A DNA stretch of 64,000 nucleotides from Lachnospiraceae bacterium (GCA_017543445.1 JAFYGB010000019.1:124001-188000), one strand, 5' to 3'; positions 9,949 to 19,886 are shown, counted from the stretch's first letter. A program made the numbers and translations. Notes: generated by a model from the letters alone, not told the origin.

Positions 9949-10880
9949 GGCTCGTAGATTCGGGCGGTTTCTTTGTCTTTCTGCATCTGTAAGATCAGTT
10001 CGTCTATCGAAGAAAAACGGATCTCCGGACGTATCATTTTCAGCAATTCGACACATGCGATCTGTCCATACAGATCCCCTTCAAAACCGATCAGATGGGT
10101 TTCCGCCGTGATCACTTTTTGATCATTGTCCTCGCGAAACGTGGGACGGATGCCGATGTTCGTGGCCCCTGCCCACTTGCTTTGATCGGGCAATGTGACT
10201 TGGGATGCATAAACGCCAAAAGGCGGAAGGATGACATCTTCCTCCGGGAACTGGTTGATCGTCGGCATATTCATGGTGCGGCCGACTTTGCGTCCATGCA
10301 TGACTTCGCCAATGAAACGATACCGATAGCCCAGCATCGTATTGGCCTCTTCGATCTGCCCTTTCAACAAACACTCGCGGATACGGGTGCTGCTGATCGC
10401 CTCGCCCCGATAATACTCTTTATCCAGTACTTGCACGGTAAATCCTTTTTTCACGCCTAATTCGCGCAAAACCTCCGGATCCCCGGCGCGATGATAGCCG
10501 AAACGGAAATCCGTTCCGACGCAGACCGTTTTCGCATGCATTCTCCGCAGGAGGAACTCATCAACGAATTCCTCGGGCGACATTTTCATGATCTTATCGG
10601 AAAACGGACACTCCACCAGATAGTCGATGCCCATCGCTTCCAAACGACTTCTCTTTTCCTCGGTGGAAATGATGCGCTTTTGGCGGCCATTTCCGAGTTT
10701 CTCATAAGGAGAACTCGAAAACGTAAAGACAACGGCGGGGTAGCCGGTCTTCTCTTTTTCTTCCGTTAACATACGGAATATCTTTTGATGGCCCAGATGC
10801 AGTCCGTCAAACTTTCCGACCGTGACTACCGTCCCGGCGACCGGAAGCACCTGAGCTCTCTTTCCCTCGATGATCTCCAT
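9945..10880 (-). CDS. ribF: Bifunctional riboflavin kinase/FAD synthetase
   Basis: It phosphorylates riboflavin to FMN and adenylylates FMN to FAD in the cytosol. The 311-aa protein has the N-terminal nucleotidyltransferase motif VGKFDGLHLGHQKI near residue 20, the ISSTRIRE segment near residue 163, and a C-terminal flavokinase domain with HGRKVGRTMNMPTIN and the following FGVYA near residues 195-225. It is last in the truB-ribF end of the translation operon (49 nt after truB starts upstream of it), a common arrangement. A promoter for the next gene is embedded in its 3' end. Confidence 0.96.
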   Translation of the reverse strand: MEIIEGKRAQVLPVAGTVVTVGKFDGLHLGHQKIFRMLTEEKEKTGYPAVVFTFSSSPYEKLGNGRQKRIISTEEKRSRLEAMGIDYLVECPFSDKIMKMSPEEFVDEFLLRRMHAKTVCVGTDFRFGYHRAGDPEVLRELGVKKGFTVQVLDKEYYRGEAISSTRIRECLLKGQIEEANTMLGYRYRFIGEVMHGRKVGRTMNMPTINQFPEEDVILPPFGVYASQVTLPDQSKWAGATNIGIRPTFREDNDQKVITAETHLIGFEGDLYGQIACVELLKMIRPEIRFSSIDELILQMQKDKETARIYEP

Positions 10881-10929
10881 GTATTTCCTCCGCTATGGAT
10901 CACGCTTCATTCGTGCATCCACAGCATGT

Positions 10930-11871
10930 TTACTGTCTGGTGCGAAATATCTTCACCGGACGGTACTGTACCGTACCCCCGTCATTCGCTTCTTCTGCCC
11001 GATAGGTCGCGCAAAAACGGCCTTCGGTGTCATATAAAAGGACCGGGTCTTCCTCCCCCGGACGGATCGTCACCATTCGGTCGGCCGCGATCACGTTTCC
11101 ATTCTCGAGAAAACGTGCATATTCGGGCAATATCCGATAGGCTGCGTGTCCATCGTAAAACCGCTCAACACTTAAGAACAGATGCCCTGCACCCTCCGGT
11201 GAAACTATTGCTTCCTCGAGTTGTGCGAGAGTCACTGCGTTGGATAGTTCAAACCGGGCGACCCGTGTGCGCATCAGCGACTGCATGCAGGCACCGACAC
11301 CGAGCTTCTGACCGATATCATCGATCAGTGTCCGTATATATGTGCCCTTCGAGCAATGCACGCGCAATTTGACGAACAAACCGTCGCGTTCCAGGATATC
11401 CAGCGCATAGATCGTGACTGGACGCGCTTTCCGTTCGATCTCAATGCCCTTACGGGCCAGATCCACGAGTTTTTGACCATTTACCTTAAGTGCACTGTAC
11501 ATCGGCGGAATCTGGTCGTACGGGCCTGTAAACGCCTCACAGGCACTTTTTATTTCGTCTTCGGTCAATGCAAGGCAAACCGACGCATCGGTCTGTTTCA
11601 GTACCGTTCCGGTCGCATCCTGCGTATCCGTTACGACGCCGAGCCGCATCACCGCCTCGTACACCTTATCATGATCCGTCAGGAATTCGCACAATTTCGT
11701 CGCCTCCCCGACGCAAACCGGCAATACGCCGACGGCGTCCGGGTCCAGCGTCCCGGTGTGGCCGATCTTGCGCGTATGCAGGATCCCTCGCATCTTCGCG
11801 ACTACGTCATGGGAGGTGAAACCCTTTTCCTTGTAGATATTGATGATGCCCTGATACTCCATATCATTCAT
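10930..11871 (-). CDS. truB: tRNA pseudouridine(55) synthase
   Basis: It converts U55 of the tRNA T-loop to pseudouridine. The 313-aa protein has the catalytic Asp in HTGTLDPDAVGVLPV (near residue 43), the KNGFTSH-like entry KGFTSHDVV, and the RCSKGTYIR-type segment HCSKGTYIRTL near residue 175. The ATG at 11871 overlaps the rbfA stop by 8 nt, suggesting translational coupling; ATG 11862 is possible. The DHH-family nanoRNase often found between rbfA and truB is absent here. Confidence 0.96.
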   Translation of the reverse strand: MNDMEYQGIINIYKEKGFTSHDVVAKMRGILHTRKIGHTGTLDPDAVGVLPVCVGEATKLCEFLTDHDKVYEAVMRLGVVTDTQDATGTVLKQTDASVCLALTEDEIKSACEAFTGPYDQIPPMYSALKVNGQKLVDLARKGIEIERKARPVTIYALDILERDGLFVKLRVHCSKGTYIRTLIDDIGQKLGVGACMQSLMRTRVARFELSNAVTLAQLEEAIVSPEGAGHLFLSVERFYDGHAAYRILPEYARFLENGNVIAADRMVTIRPGEEDPVLLYDTEGRFCATYRAEEANDGGTVQYRPVKIFRTRQ

Positions 11872-12274
11872 TGTCCGTATCGGCTACTTCGGTCTCGTCC
11901 TCTTCATCCAAACGGTCCGGCATCTGCGCCATGACTTCTTCGATCTTATGGGACATATTAACGCCGTAAGCGATCGAAGTGTCGGCGATAAAACGGATCT
12001 CCGGCGTGTTGCGCAGGTTCACCGTATGTGCCAGACGTGTGCGAACGAAGGGAGCCGCACTCTTAAGTCCGGCCATCGTTTCTTTCAGCGCATTCTCGTC
12101 ACCGAGCACACTGATATATGCCTTGCAATACTTAAGATCCGGCGTTACCTCGACCGCGGTCACACTCGTCATCGGGCTGATGCGCGGATCCTTGATCTCG
12201 CTGCGGATGATATTGCTCAGCTCTTTCATCACTTCCCCGTTGATACGGGTAGCTTTATTACTGTTTCTTCTCAT
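11864..12274 (-). CDS. rbfA: 30S ribosome-binding factor A
   Basis: A small KH-like factor that binds immature 30S subunits and helps 16S rRNA 5'-end maturation. The 136-aa protein starts MRRNSNKATRINGEVMKELSNIIRSEIKDPRI, typical of the family, and carries the conserved VEVTPDLKYCKAYISVLG strand-helix region. An acidic tail (DEEDETEVADTDNE) follows. It overlaps truB by 8 nt and sits 75 nt after infB, with a hairpin between. Confidence 0.95.
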   Translation of the reverse strand: MRRNSNKATRINGEVMKELSNIIRSEIKDPRISPMTSVTAVEVTPDLKYCKAYISVLGDENALKETMAGLKSAAPFVRTRLAHTVNLRNTPEIRFIADTSIAYGVNMSHKIEEVMAQMPDRLDEEDETEVADTDNE

Positions 12275-12313
12275 GAAGTCTCTCTTTCCTTAAAGCATAA
12301 ATACTTTGCAAAG

Positions 12314-12341
12314 TGGGCTTCCGCGTTATCGCGAAAGCCCA
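12314..12341 (-). other. Strong hairpin between infB and rbfA
   Basis: A 12-bp stem with one G-U pair (TGGGCTTTCGCG / CGCGGAAGCCCA, loop ATAA on the minus strand) fills the only sizeable gap in this part of the operon. It is followed by CTTTGC, not a real U-run, so it is more likely a processing or mRNA-stability element than an efficient terminator. Its TGGGCT/AGCCCA core also appears in the operon leader hairpin at 17697. Confidence 0.5.
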
Positions 12342-12349
12342 TTTTATAA

Positions 12350-15199
12350 CTATCTGGGTACTTCTACCATGATGTAGCCTTCGATGGTATCTTCTACGGC
12401 CATATCATTGAATTTCTCGAATACCATACCGCACTCGAAACCTTCCTTGACTTCCTTCACGTCGTCTTTCATACGTTTCAGGGAAGCCAGCTCGCCCTCG
12501 TAGATCTTCTCTTCTCCGCGGAAAATGCGGATCTTGCAGCCACGTGTAAACGAACCGCTCTTTACATAAGAGCCCGCGATCACGCCGATACCGGAAGCTT
12601 TGAACAGCGCGCGAACTTCGCCGTGACCGATGACCTTCTCTTCGTAGATCGGCTCGAGCATGCCCTTCATGGCAGCTTCCACATCTGCGATCGCCTGGTA
12701 AATGATGCTGTACAGTTTGATGTCGACCTTCTCGCGGTCGGCTACGGACTTTGCCATGACATCCGGACGAACGTTGAAACCGATAATGATCGCGTTCGAA
12801 GCAGAAGCCAGGGAAACATCGGATTCGTTGATGGCGCCGACACCGCTGTGGATGACTTTGACAACGACTTCCTCGTTGGAAAGCTTCATCAGCGACTGCT
12901 TTACGGCTTCTACAGAACCCTGAACGTCCGCCTTGATGATGAGGTTGAGTTCCTTAACATTACCTGCCTGGATCTGTGAGTACAGACCATCCAGTGTGAG
13001 CTGCATCTTCGTGTTGTCGAGCAGCTTCACCTTGTTCTGGGCGATAAATGTCTCGGCAAAATGTCTCGCCTCTTTATCGGTGGTCGTGGAGATCACGATC
13101 TCACCTGCGTTAGGTACGTCGTTCAAACCAAGGATCTCGACCGGGGTCGAAGGCGTTGCAGCCTCGATCTTACGGCCCTTTTCATCCATCATCGCACGCA
13201 CCTTACCATAGCAGGAACCAACGGTGATGTTATCGCCGACATGCAGGGTACCCTTCTGGACCAGAATGGTCGCAACGGGGCCCTTACCTTTATCCAGTTT
13301 TGCCTCGATGACGAGACCACGAACGTTACGATTCGGGTTCGCCTTCAGTTCCTTCACATCGGCAACGAGGAGGATCATCTCCAGCAGTTCGTCGATGCCC
13401 TGGCCGGTCTTAGCAGAAACCGGTACGAAGATGGTGCTGCCGCCCCAATCTTCCGGAACCAGTTCATATTCACTGAGTTCCTGCTTAACGCGCTCGATAT
13501 TCGCACTGGGCTTATCGATCTTATTGATAGCAACGATGATCTCAACGCCGGCTGCCTTCGCATGGTTGATCGCCTCGATGGTCTGCGGCATTACACCATC
13601 ATCTGCTGCAACAACGAGGATCGCGATATCCGTAGATTTCGCGCCACGCATACGCATCGCAGTGAACGCTTCGTGTCCGGGCGTATCCAGGAAGGTAATC
13701 ATACGGTTGTTGATACCTACCATGTACGCACCAATATGCTGTGTGATACCGCCTGCCTCGCGGGCAATGACATTCGTATCACGGATGCAGTCCAAAAGGG
13801 AAGTCTTACCATGGTCAACGTGACCCATAACGCAGACGACCGGAGGACGGGTAACCAGCGTATCCGCCGGATCCTCGGTATCGCGAAGCATCTCCTCGAT
13901 GATGTCGACCTTCTCTTCATGCTCGCAAAGGATCTCGTAATCGATGGCGATCTCTTCGGCCTGCTCGAATGTCAGGTCACTGTTGATCGTGTAGACCTTA
14001 CCCTTTAAGAACATCTTCTTGATCAAGGCTGCGGGCTGGATCTTCATCTTCTCTGCCAGATCGCTGACGGTGATGGAATCGCCGACCAGGATCGACTTGA
14101 TCTTCTCTTCTTCTTTTTCGTGTTCCGGCTTCTTAGGCGCAGCACCCTTCATCTTGCTGAGGTTCTTGATGTTCTCCTCTTTGCGGATTCCGGTTCCGTA
14201 CTGCTTACTCTTCTCGCGCGTCTCACGCTCTTTCTTATTCGTTGCCTTACCACCGCGCATTTCGGTCTTCGTCTGGCCGAATCCCATGCCGCCCGAAGAG
14301 GAAGAAGTCTTCCGTGCTGCGGGCTTGCGGTTGTTATTATTCTCGTAATCGGCATCCTTATCCTTGTTGAAGCCTTCGTCCTTACCGAAACCTGCGTTTC
14401 TGTAATCCGGGCGGCCGCCCTGACCGCCCTGGCCGAAACGATTGCCCTGCGGACGTCCACCCTGGCCGGGAGCACCGGTTCCGGGGCCTCTGCGCGAACC
14501 GTTTCGATCGAAGGAACCTTCCGAACGACCCTGTCCGGAGAAACCGCCGCTACGCTGTCCCTGACCTGCAGGACGACCCTGACCATCCTTGCGGAATGTG
14601 CCGCCTTCCTGTCTCGGACGACCCTCGCCCCGTGCCGGTCTCGCTTCACCGCGAATCGGACGAACGGTCTTCGTCTTCGGTGTATCTACCGGGATCTCGA
14701 TCTTAGCAACGATGACCTGATCCGCGCTGCGGATCTCATTTGCCAGTTCACCCATCTTTTCAGGCTGCGCTGCTTCCTTCGTTTCTTTTGCTTCCTTTGC
14801 TGCGGGTTTCGTCTCTTTTGTCTCGGTAACCACAGGCTCCTGTGCTACAACAGTAGCTTCTGTTGCAGTCGCTTCGGTCTTTGCTTTTGCAGTCGCCTTC
14901 TCCGGCTTCGTCTCGGTAACCGCAGGCTCTGCGACCGGTGCAGCCTTCGGTGTCTTTACCGGCTCCTCGACCTTATCTGAAACCTTCTTAGCGGTCGGAC
15001 GGGTGCTCTTCGCAACGTCCGTCTTCATGTTCTGCGGACGAACGACCGTCGCATATTTCGTCGTGCTGTGCTGCGGGCGAACGACCGTCGCATAGCGTTT
15101 TTTCTTAGCGCCGTCTTCCGCAGCGGGAGCTGCTTTCGCTTCCTCTGCTGCCGGCGTCTTCTTTATCTCATTTTTATCCTTATCGTTGATCTCTGCCAT
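12350..15199 (-). CDS. infB: Translation initiation factor IF-2
   Basis: A GTPase that brings fMet-tRNA to the 30S subunit and promotes subunit joining. The 949-aa protein has a long Lys/Ala/Glu-rich N-terminus with a twice-repeated [13 protein letters not shown] segment (about residues 35-60), a Gly/Arg/Gln-rich low-complexity stretch (about 190-300), an IF2_N domain (about 370-420), and the G domain with G1 GHVDHGKT near residue 460, DTPGHEAF and NKID. Domains II-IV follow. ATG 15199 has GGAGG upstream; it follows ylxQ by 12 nt. The low-complexity N-terminus is typical of clostridial IF-2. Confidence 0.97.
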   Translation of the reverse strand: MAEINDKDKNEIKKTPAAEEAKAAPAAEDGAKKKRYATVVRPQHSTTKYATVVRPQNMKTDVAKSTRPTAKKVSDKVEEPVKTPKAAPVAEPAVTETKPEKATAKAKTEATATEATVVAQEPVVTETKETKPAAKEAKETKEAAQPEKMGELANEIRSADQVIVAKIEIPVDTPKTKTVRPIRGEARPARGEGRPRQEGGTFRKDGQGRPAGQGQRSGGFSGQGRSEGSFDRNGSRRGPGTGAPGQGGRPQGNRFGQGGQGGRPDYRNAGFGKDEGFNKDKDADYENNNNRKPAARKTSSSSGGMGFGQTKTEMRGGKATNKKERETREKSKQYGTGIRKEENIKNLSKMKGAAPKKPEHEKEEEKIKSILVGDSITVSDLAEKMKIQPAALIKKMFLKGKVYTINSDLTFEQAEEIAIDYEILCEHEEKVDIIEEMLRDTEDPADTLVTRPPVVCVMGHVDHGKTSLLDCIRDTNVIAREAGGITQHIGAYMVGINNRMITFLDTPGHEAFTAMRMRGAKSTDIAILVVAADDGVMPQTIEAINHAKAAGVEIIVAINKIDKPSANIERVKQELSEYELVPEDWGGSTIFVPVSAKTGQGIDELLEMILLVADVKELKANPNRNVRGLVIEAKLDKGKGPVATILVQKGTLHVGDNITVGSCYGKVRAMMDEKGRKIEAATPSTPVEILGLNDVPNAGEIVISTTTDKEARHFAETFIAQNKVKLLDNTKMQLTLDGLYSQIQAGNVKELNLIIKADVQGSVEAVKQSLMKLSNEEVVVKVIHSGVGAINESDVSLASASNAIIIGFNVRPDVMAKSVADREKVDIKLYSIIYQAIADVEAAMKGMLEPIYEEKVIGHGEVRALFKASGIGVIAGSYVKSGSFTRGCKIRIFRGEEKIYEGELASLKRMKDDVKEVKEGFECGMVFEKFNDMAVEDTIEGYIMVEVPR

Positions 15200-15211
15200 A
15201 TATCTCCTCCG

Positions 15212-15523
15212 TTACTGCTGTTCGTTTGTGAAATATTTGATGATCGTACGGGCAATGCCTGCATCATTTACGCAAATGACCGCACGCGTTTCACTCCCGA
15301 TCGCCTTTCCAAGTGCTTCCATGCTAAATCGCTCATAAAGAGGTACCTGATAATAGGTCGTTTTATCCCGGAACCGCTTCTTCGTGTTATCGGATGCTTC
15401 ATCGGACACGATGACGACTTTCGCCTTGCCGTTTCGGATCGACTCCTCACAGAGGAACTCGCCCGATGCGACCTTGCCCGCCTTCTTCGCGATACCGAGC
15501 ATCGACAATATCTTTTTATCCAA
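15212..15523 (-). CDS. ylxQ: L7Ae-family RNA-binding protein (YlxQ-like)
   Basis: A 103-aa ribosomal protein L7Ae/L30e-fold protein, expected to bind kink-turn RNA. Visible are the N-terminal LSMLGIAKKAGKVASGE segment and the AKVVIVSDEASDNTKKRF region that forms the RNA-binding surface in the family. Start overlaps the end of ylxR by 8 nt and it is 12 nt before infB, the conserved nusA-ylxR-ylxQ-infB order. Biological role is still uncertain for the family. Confidence 0.9.
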   Translation of the reverse strand: MDKKILSMLGIAKKAGKVASGEFLCEESIRNGKAKVVIVSDEASDNTKKRFRDKTTYYQVPLYERFSMEALGKAIGSETRAVICVNDAGIARTIIKYFTNEQQ

Positions 15524-15794
15524 GCGTATCCATCTCCTTTTCCAAAACCGAAAAGATCTCCTCGGAAATGTTCGTCTTCAGCGAGCGGTTTAGGCCCTTA
15601 TTCTTATGCGCCGCCTTCAGGCATTCCGGGCTCTTGCATACATATGCGCCGCGGCCGTTTTTCTTACCGGTGACATCCAGTACGATCTCACCTTCCGGCG
15701 TAAGCACCACACGAATCATTTCCTTCTTCGGTTTCATCTCTCCGCAGCCGACACAAAGCCGCAGCGGAACTTTCTTAAAAGTTTGCTTTGTCAC
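15516..15794 (-). CDS. ylxR: YlxR-family RNA-binding protein (DUF448)
   Basis: A 92-aa basic protein with the family signature LRLCVGCGEMKPKKEMIRVV (residues 11-30, with the C-x2-C pair) and the GRGAYVCKSPECLKAA segment near residues 47-63. Family members bind RNA and have been linked to expression control, but no firm function is visible here. It lies 34 nt downstream of nusA and overlaps ylxQ. Confidence 0.92.
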   Translation of the reverse strand: MTKQTFKKVPLRLCVGCGEMKPKKEMIRVVLTPEGEIVLDVTGKKNGRGAYVCKSPECLKAAHKNKGLNRSLKTNISEEIFSVLEKEMDTLG

Positions 15795-15828
15795 GAATGC
15801 TTTCTCACCTCTTTATGATCTGCAATGA

Positions 15829-17067
15829 TCATTCCTCTTCGTTTTCGGAGGTCTCCTCTGAAGCCTCTCCCGGCTCCTCATAATCCTCTTCTTCGTCGTA
15901 GTATTCCTCAGAACCCTCTTCGCCTTCTTCGAATTCGCTGTAGCCCTCGTACTCTTCGCCGTCGTAGCCGAGTTCTTCGAACAGGCCGCTTTCCTTCGCC
16001 TGGGTCTCAGACTTAATGTCGATCTTGTAGCCGGTAAGTCTCGCTGCAAGACGAGCGTTCTGGCCTTCCTTACCGATGGCCAGTGAAAGCTGATAGTCAG
16101 GAACGATGACGATGGCGTCACGCTCTTCCTCATCGGCCCAAACACCGATGACCTTTGCAGGGCTCAGTGCATTCTCGATGAGAAGCGCAGGGTTCTCGTT
16201 CCAGTTGATAATATCGATCTTCTCGCCGTTGAGTTCATTGACCACAGCGTCGATACGTGCACGCTTCATACCGATACATGCACCGATCGGATCTACGTTC
16301 GGATCGTTCGACCAGACTGCCATCTTCGTACGGGAACCAGCCTCACGGCTGATCGCCTTGATCTCAACGATACCATCGCGGATTTCGGTAACTTCGTTCT
16401 CGAACAGACGCTTGACCAGTTCCGGATGGGAACGGGATACGGTCACACGCGGTCCGCGGGAGGCGTCCTTTACTTCAACGACATACAGCTTGATTCTCTG
16501 ACCCGGACGATAAACCTCACCCTTCGGTATCTCGGATGCCTTCAGGTTCGTCTCGATCTTACCGAGATTGATGTTGACATCCTCTTTATCTTTCACATAG
16601 TGCTGAACGATACCTGTGATGAGATCCTTCTCCTTCTCGTAGTACATCTCGAAAAGGTTCTTTCTCTCTTCTTCACGAAGCTTCTGAATGATGACATTCT
16701 TCGCTTCGCCCGCTACGATACGGCTGAAGTTCTTCGACTCCTTCTGATCACGGAAGATATCTCCCAGTTCTACACCGGGATCCTTCTCCTTTGCAGCCTC
16801 AAGCGAGATCTCGCAAGTCGGATCGGCGACTGTCTCAACAACGGTCTTCTCGACCCATACGCGAAGTTCGCCGGTCTCACGGTCGATGGTTACGAAAACA
16901 TTGTCCGCCTTGCCGAAATTCTTACGGCAAACGCCGAGCAGGGACTGCTCAACTGCATCCAGAATGACTTCCTTCTTAAAGCCTTTCTCTTTCTCCAGTT
17001 GCTCGAGAGCTTCGATCAACTCTCTGCTGTCTTTATTTTCTTTGGTATCCTTTGCAGCCTTTCTCAT
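15829..17067 (-). CDS. nusA: Transcription termination/antitermination factor NusA
   Basis: It binds RNA polymerase and nascent RNA to set pausing, termination and antitermination. The 412-aa protein has the N-terminal polymerase-binding domain (LIEALEQLEKEKGFKKEVI), an S1 domain (near residues 135-200), and two KH domains ending IGKEGQNARLAARLTGYKIDI (near residues 335-355). The tail from about residue 370 is almost wholly Glu/Asp/Tyr/Ser, an acidic extension longer than in many relatives. It follows rimP by 41 nt. Confidence 0.97.
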   Translation of the reverse strand: MRKAAKDTKENKDSRELIEALEQLEKEKGFKKEVILDAVEQSLLGVCRKNFGKADNVFVTIDRETGELRVWVEKTVVETVADPTCEISLEAAKEKDPGVELGDIFRDQKESKNFSRIVAGEAKNVIIQKLREEERKNLFEMYYEKEKDLITGIVQHYVKDKEDVNINLGKIETNLKASEIPKGEVYRPGQRIKLYVVEVKDASRGPRVTVSRSHPELVKRLFENEVTEIRDGIVEIKAISREAGSRTKMAVWSNDPNVDPIGACIGMKRARIDAVVNELNGEKIDIINWNENPALLIENALSPAKVIGVWADEEERDAIVIVPDYQLSLAIGKEGQNARLAARLTGYKIDIKSETQAKESGLFEELGYDGEEYEGYSEFEEGEEGSEEYYDEEEDYEEPGEASEETSENEEE

Positions 17068-17108
17068 TTTTTTAAAATCCTCCTCTATGTTCTTAGTGCT
17101 GTCTTCGT

Positions 17109-17633
17109 TTAGAAATCGATCGCTTGACGTATAAATGCGATCTCTTTTCTGGAAAATGTCCGCTGTTCGGTATCCGAAAGCGCTATCGTCACGGTCTCCT
17201 CATCGTAGGAAACCAGGGTTCCCGTAAAATCTTTGGTCTTCGGCTCCGCCTTCTTCTTTTTGGAAGTCGGCTCTTCCGCCTGCGAATTCTCATGCAACAA
17301 AACCGGTTTGTAAAGTTTGATCTCTACATCCTTACCGACGTTTCGTGCGAAATCCTTCGGCTTTACCAGAGGTCGTCCTAAGCCGGGCGAACTCACTTCC
17401 AGGATGTAATTATCCTCGATCGGGTCTGTCTCATCGAGTTTATCACTCACATAACGGCTGACCAGTTCACAGTCATCGATGGTGATGCCGCCTTCTTTGT
17501 CGATATAGTAACGCAGGTAATAAGTCCCCGCCTCTTTGACATATTCGACGTCCACCAGTTCAAAATGGTTCTCGGCGATGACCGGCGCAACCATCTGCTC
17601 GGCCAATGCAACGATATCCTCGGATCTTTTCAT
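17109..17633 (-). CDS. rimP: Ribosome maturation factor RimP
   Basis: It helps late 30S subunit assembly. I place the start at ATG 17633 (MKRSEDIVALAEQ), preceded by GAGGG; the longer open frame up to 17756 would run through the promoter leader. The resulting 174-aa protein has the conserved LVDVEYVKEAGTYYLRYYIDKEGGITIDDCE block (given here by its ends, residues 21-51) and the EVSSPGLGRPL motif near residue 80. A Lys/Glu-rich insert (SKKKKAEPKTKD) is present in the C-terminal domain. First gene of the operon. Confidence 0.94.
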   Translation of the reverse strand: MKRSEDIVALAEQMVAPVIAENHFELVDVEYVKEAGTYYLRYYIDKEGGITIDDCELVSRYVSDKLDETDPIEDNYILEVSSPGLGRPLVKPKDFARNVGKDVEIKLYKPVLLHENSQAEEPTSKKKKAEPKTKDFTGTLVSYDEETVTIALSDTEQRTFSRKEIAFIRQAIDF

Positions 17634-17696
17634 TTGAAATCCCTCGTTTTTGAATACTGAATACTCTATGCATCTCGTTGTAAAAAGCAAATAGAA

Positions 17697-17718
17697 AAGT
17701 GGGCTTTGCAGCCCACTT
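17697..17718 (-). promoter_or_regulatory. Leader hairpin followed by U-rich stretch, rimP-nusA operon
   Basis: A perfect 9-bp stem (AAGTGGGCT / AGCCCACTT) with a 4-nt loop, followed on the minus strand by TTTTCTATTT. It lies about 25 nt after the predicted transcription start and 64 nt before the rimP start codon. The position suits an attenuator of the operon, for example feedback by NusA. It could instead end transcripts from the small gene at 17820. Confidence 0.55.
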
Positions 17719-17746
17719 AACATACTCACTATAACAACTGTAACAG

Positions 17747-17775
17747 AGTTTAGCATACTTTTTTCGTAAAATCAA
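17747..17775 (-). promoter_or_regulatory. Promoter of the rimP-nusA-infB operon
   Basis: On the minus strand, -35 TTGATT (17770-17775) and -10 TAAACT (17747-17752) are 17 nt apart, with an extended TGC just before the -10. It is the only good match in the 187 nt before rimP. Confidence 0.7.
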
Positions 17776-17819
17776 TACCCAAATCGAAAATTTTTACGAA
17801 AAGCCTTAAAAACCATAGT

Positions 17820-18107
17820 TCAGTCCGGTTTCCGTCCACAACAAGGGCATCCTTTCCAGGGATTCCCCAAACGATAATATAGTTTAAAACCTGTCGTATA
17901 CATTTTCTCCTGACAATGAGGGCACTTGTAAAACAAGTAGATGATAAAACGATGGATCAGGGCGATGACCATCAAAACGCATAAAAAATCAAGTCTAAAG
18001 AAATAATCATCGGATGTGGTCATCAGAACCATGATTATGGCAGCTACTGTCAGGCCGATCCTCATCACGACCCACTCAATAATATATAATATCTTAAAAA
18101 ACACCAA
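17820..18107 (-). CDS. Small membrane protein with two C-x2-C zinc motifs
   Basis: A protein of about 95 aa with two membrane segments (about residues 5-30 and 38-60) and a short cytosolic-type tail with CPHCQEK and CPCCGRKPD, a likely zinc ribbon. The start is TTG 18107 or GTG 18104, after GGAGGGGAG. I do not recognise a named family. It sits alone between flotillin's terminator and the rimP promoter. Confidence 0.65.
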   Translation of the reverse strand: MVFFKILYIIEWVVMRIGLTVAAIIMVLMTTSDDYFFRLDFLCVLMVIALIHRFIIYLFYKCPHCQEKMYTTGFKLYYRLGNPWKGCPCCGRKPD

Positions 18108-18120
18108 ACTCCCCTCCTAT

Positions 18121-18159
18121 AAAAAAGCACATCCACGAATGAGTTCGCGGATGTGCTTT
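18121..18159 (-). terminator. Intrinsic terminator after flotillin
   Basis: A 16-bp stem with G-U pairs (arms 18124-18139 and 18144-18159, loop of four) followed on the minus strand by TTTTAT. It lies 30 nt after the flotillin stop codon. Confidence 0.9.
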
Positions 18160-18188
18160 ATATAAATCATTATACTATAGTTAACTGA

Positions 18189-19826
18189 TTACTCAACATC
18201 CGTAGTGGGATCTACAGTTACTTTCTCAACGGTGGTCGCAGCTTTAACTGCGCTTACCATCTCCGGAGAAGCGTTGATGGTCACATTGCGGTTTACCTGA
18301 GCATCGTAACCCTTCGCCTTAACGAGGTCTGCAAGGTCAACGCCGGTAACTTCCTTCATGGACTCGAATACCTGCGCCATAACGCCGGTAACATTGCCCG
18401 CAACACTGGTAACACCGTTACCGCTGCCGCTGTCCATGATCATGATCTTATCGATCTGGCTCAGAGGTTCAGCGATCTTACCTGCAACGTCCGGGAGAAC
18501 ACGGATGAGCATTTCTGCAACCGCTGCTCCGGTGTACTGCTGATAAGCCATAGCCTTTTTGGACATCGCCTCAGCTTCTGCGATACCTTTTGCACGGATC
18601 GCTGCAGCTTCTGCCATACCACGCTGGCTGATAACGTCAGCTTCTGCCTGACCGGTGGTCTTAATCGCCTCGGCTTCTGCAACTGCCTTAATGCGCTTTG
18701 CTTCTGCCTCTGCTTCTGCGAATTTCTTACGAGCCTCTGCCTCCGCTTCTGCCTCTGCGATCTTACGATACTTCTCGGCATCTGCGATGGTCTGTGCTTT
18801 TTCTTTGTCGGCCAATGCGGGCTCAACAACTTCAGCACGAAGGCTTTCCTTCTTGCGCTCTGCCTGCTTCGCGGCCAGTTCGATGTTCTTCTGCTCCTTA
18901 GCGATCTGAATCTGTACCTGAGCAGCTTCGATGTCTTTCTGACGCTCCTGACGCATAAGTTCTACGTCGAGAGCTGCAGCAACAACTTCCTTCTCGGTGA
19001 TATTCTTCTGAATATCGTATGCGGAGTCAGCCTTCGCCTTAGCGGCCTGCTGTTCCTGCATGTAAGCAGCTTCCTGAACCGCCTTCGCCTTAGCAGCTTC
19101 ACTGATCTCAGTCTCAGCCTGCAATCTGGCCTGCTCACCGGCTCTTCTCGCCTTCGAAGTCTCGATCTGAGCTTCGCGGTTTGCTTCTGCCTTCGCGATC
19201 TCAGCGTCTTTCTTCTTCTCAACGATCTGCTTAACACCGAGTGCCTGAATATATCCGTTGGAGTCATTGATATCCTTAATGGTAAATACCTTTACCTCGA
19301 GGCCCATCTCCATGAGCTCGGTACCAACAACTTCCTGTACCTTTGCGGAAAATGTTTCACGATCACGATAGATCTCTTCTACGGTCATCGTAGAAACGAT
19401 TTCACGAAGTTTACCTTCGAGTACGTTCGTAGCGGTATCACGAATGGAGCGCTCGATCTCTGTCTCGTTTCTACCGGTGAACTGCTCGATCGCGTTGAAG
19501 ATCGCGTTCGCTTCGTTCTTAACCTTAATAACCGCGGTACCAACTACAGCGATCGGTACGCCCTGGGAAGACATACTCTCATCGGTGGTAACATCCAACT
19601 GGATATTACCGAGGGAAATGGTGTCCACACGTTCGAGAACGGGGATGACCAGACCACCACCACCGGTGATGATACGCTTATGAAGACCGGTAACTACCGC
19701 AGCCTTATCCTGCGGAACTTTTCTCCACATGGAGAAGATGACGGAAAGGATCAGGATGATGCCGATCGCTACGATCACACCAATGATCAATCCCTTAGGG
19801 ATCTCAAAGCTCGTTAATGTTAACAT
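18189..19826 (-). CDS. floT: Flotillin-like SPFH membrane-scaffold protein
   Basis: It organises membrane microdomains. The 545-aa protein has one N-terminal membrane segment (IIGVIVAIGIILILSVIF, residues 10-27), an SPFH domain (about 40-200), a long Glu/Ala-rich coiled coil (about 205-430) and a flotillin C-terminal domain. ATG at 19826 has AGGAGG seven bases upstream; an in-frame start seven codons earlier has no ribosome site. It follows an NfeD-like gene by 60 nt, matching the YuaF-YuaG pairing in Bacillus. Confidence 0.93.
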   Translation of the reverse strand: MLTLTSFEIPKGLIIGVIVAIGIILILSVIFSMWRKVPQDKAAVVTGLHKRIITGGGGLVIPVLERVDTISLGNIQLDVTTDESMSSQGVPIAVVGTAVIKVKNEANAIFNAIEQFTGRNETEIERSIRDTATNVLEGKLREIVSTMTVEEIYRDRETFSAKVQEVVGTELMEMGLEVKVFTIKDINDSNGYIQALGVKQIVEKKKDAEIAKAEANREAQIETSKARRAGEQARLQAETEISEAAKAKAVQEAAYMQEQQAAKAKADSAYDIQKNITEKEVVAAALDVELMRQERQKDIEAAQVQIQIAKEQKNIELAAKQAERKKESLRAEVVEPALADKEKAQTIADAEKYRKIAEAEAEAEARKKFAEAEAEAKRIKAVAEAEAIKTTGQAEADVISQRGMAEAAAIRAKGIAEAEAMSKKAMAYQQYTGAAVAEMLIRVLPDVAGKIAEPLSQIDKIMIMDSGSGNGVTSVAGNVTGVMAQVFESMKEVTGVDLADLVKAKGYDAQVNRNVTINASPEMVSAVKAATTVEKVTVDPTTDVE

Positions 19827-19886
19827 TTTATTCCTCCTGTTTATCATGTCCGACGATCCGTCGGATGGTTCAAGTTGATGGGCACG

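Noticed and set aside
12275..12349. Missing DHH-family nanoRNase gene hidden between rbfA and truB or infB and rbfA
   Set aside because: rbfA and truB overlap by 8 nt and the infB-rbfA gap is 75 nt, so no gene fits; it is simply not in this operon.
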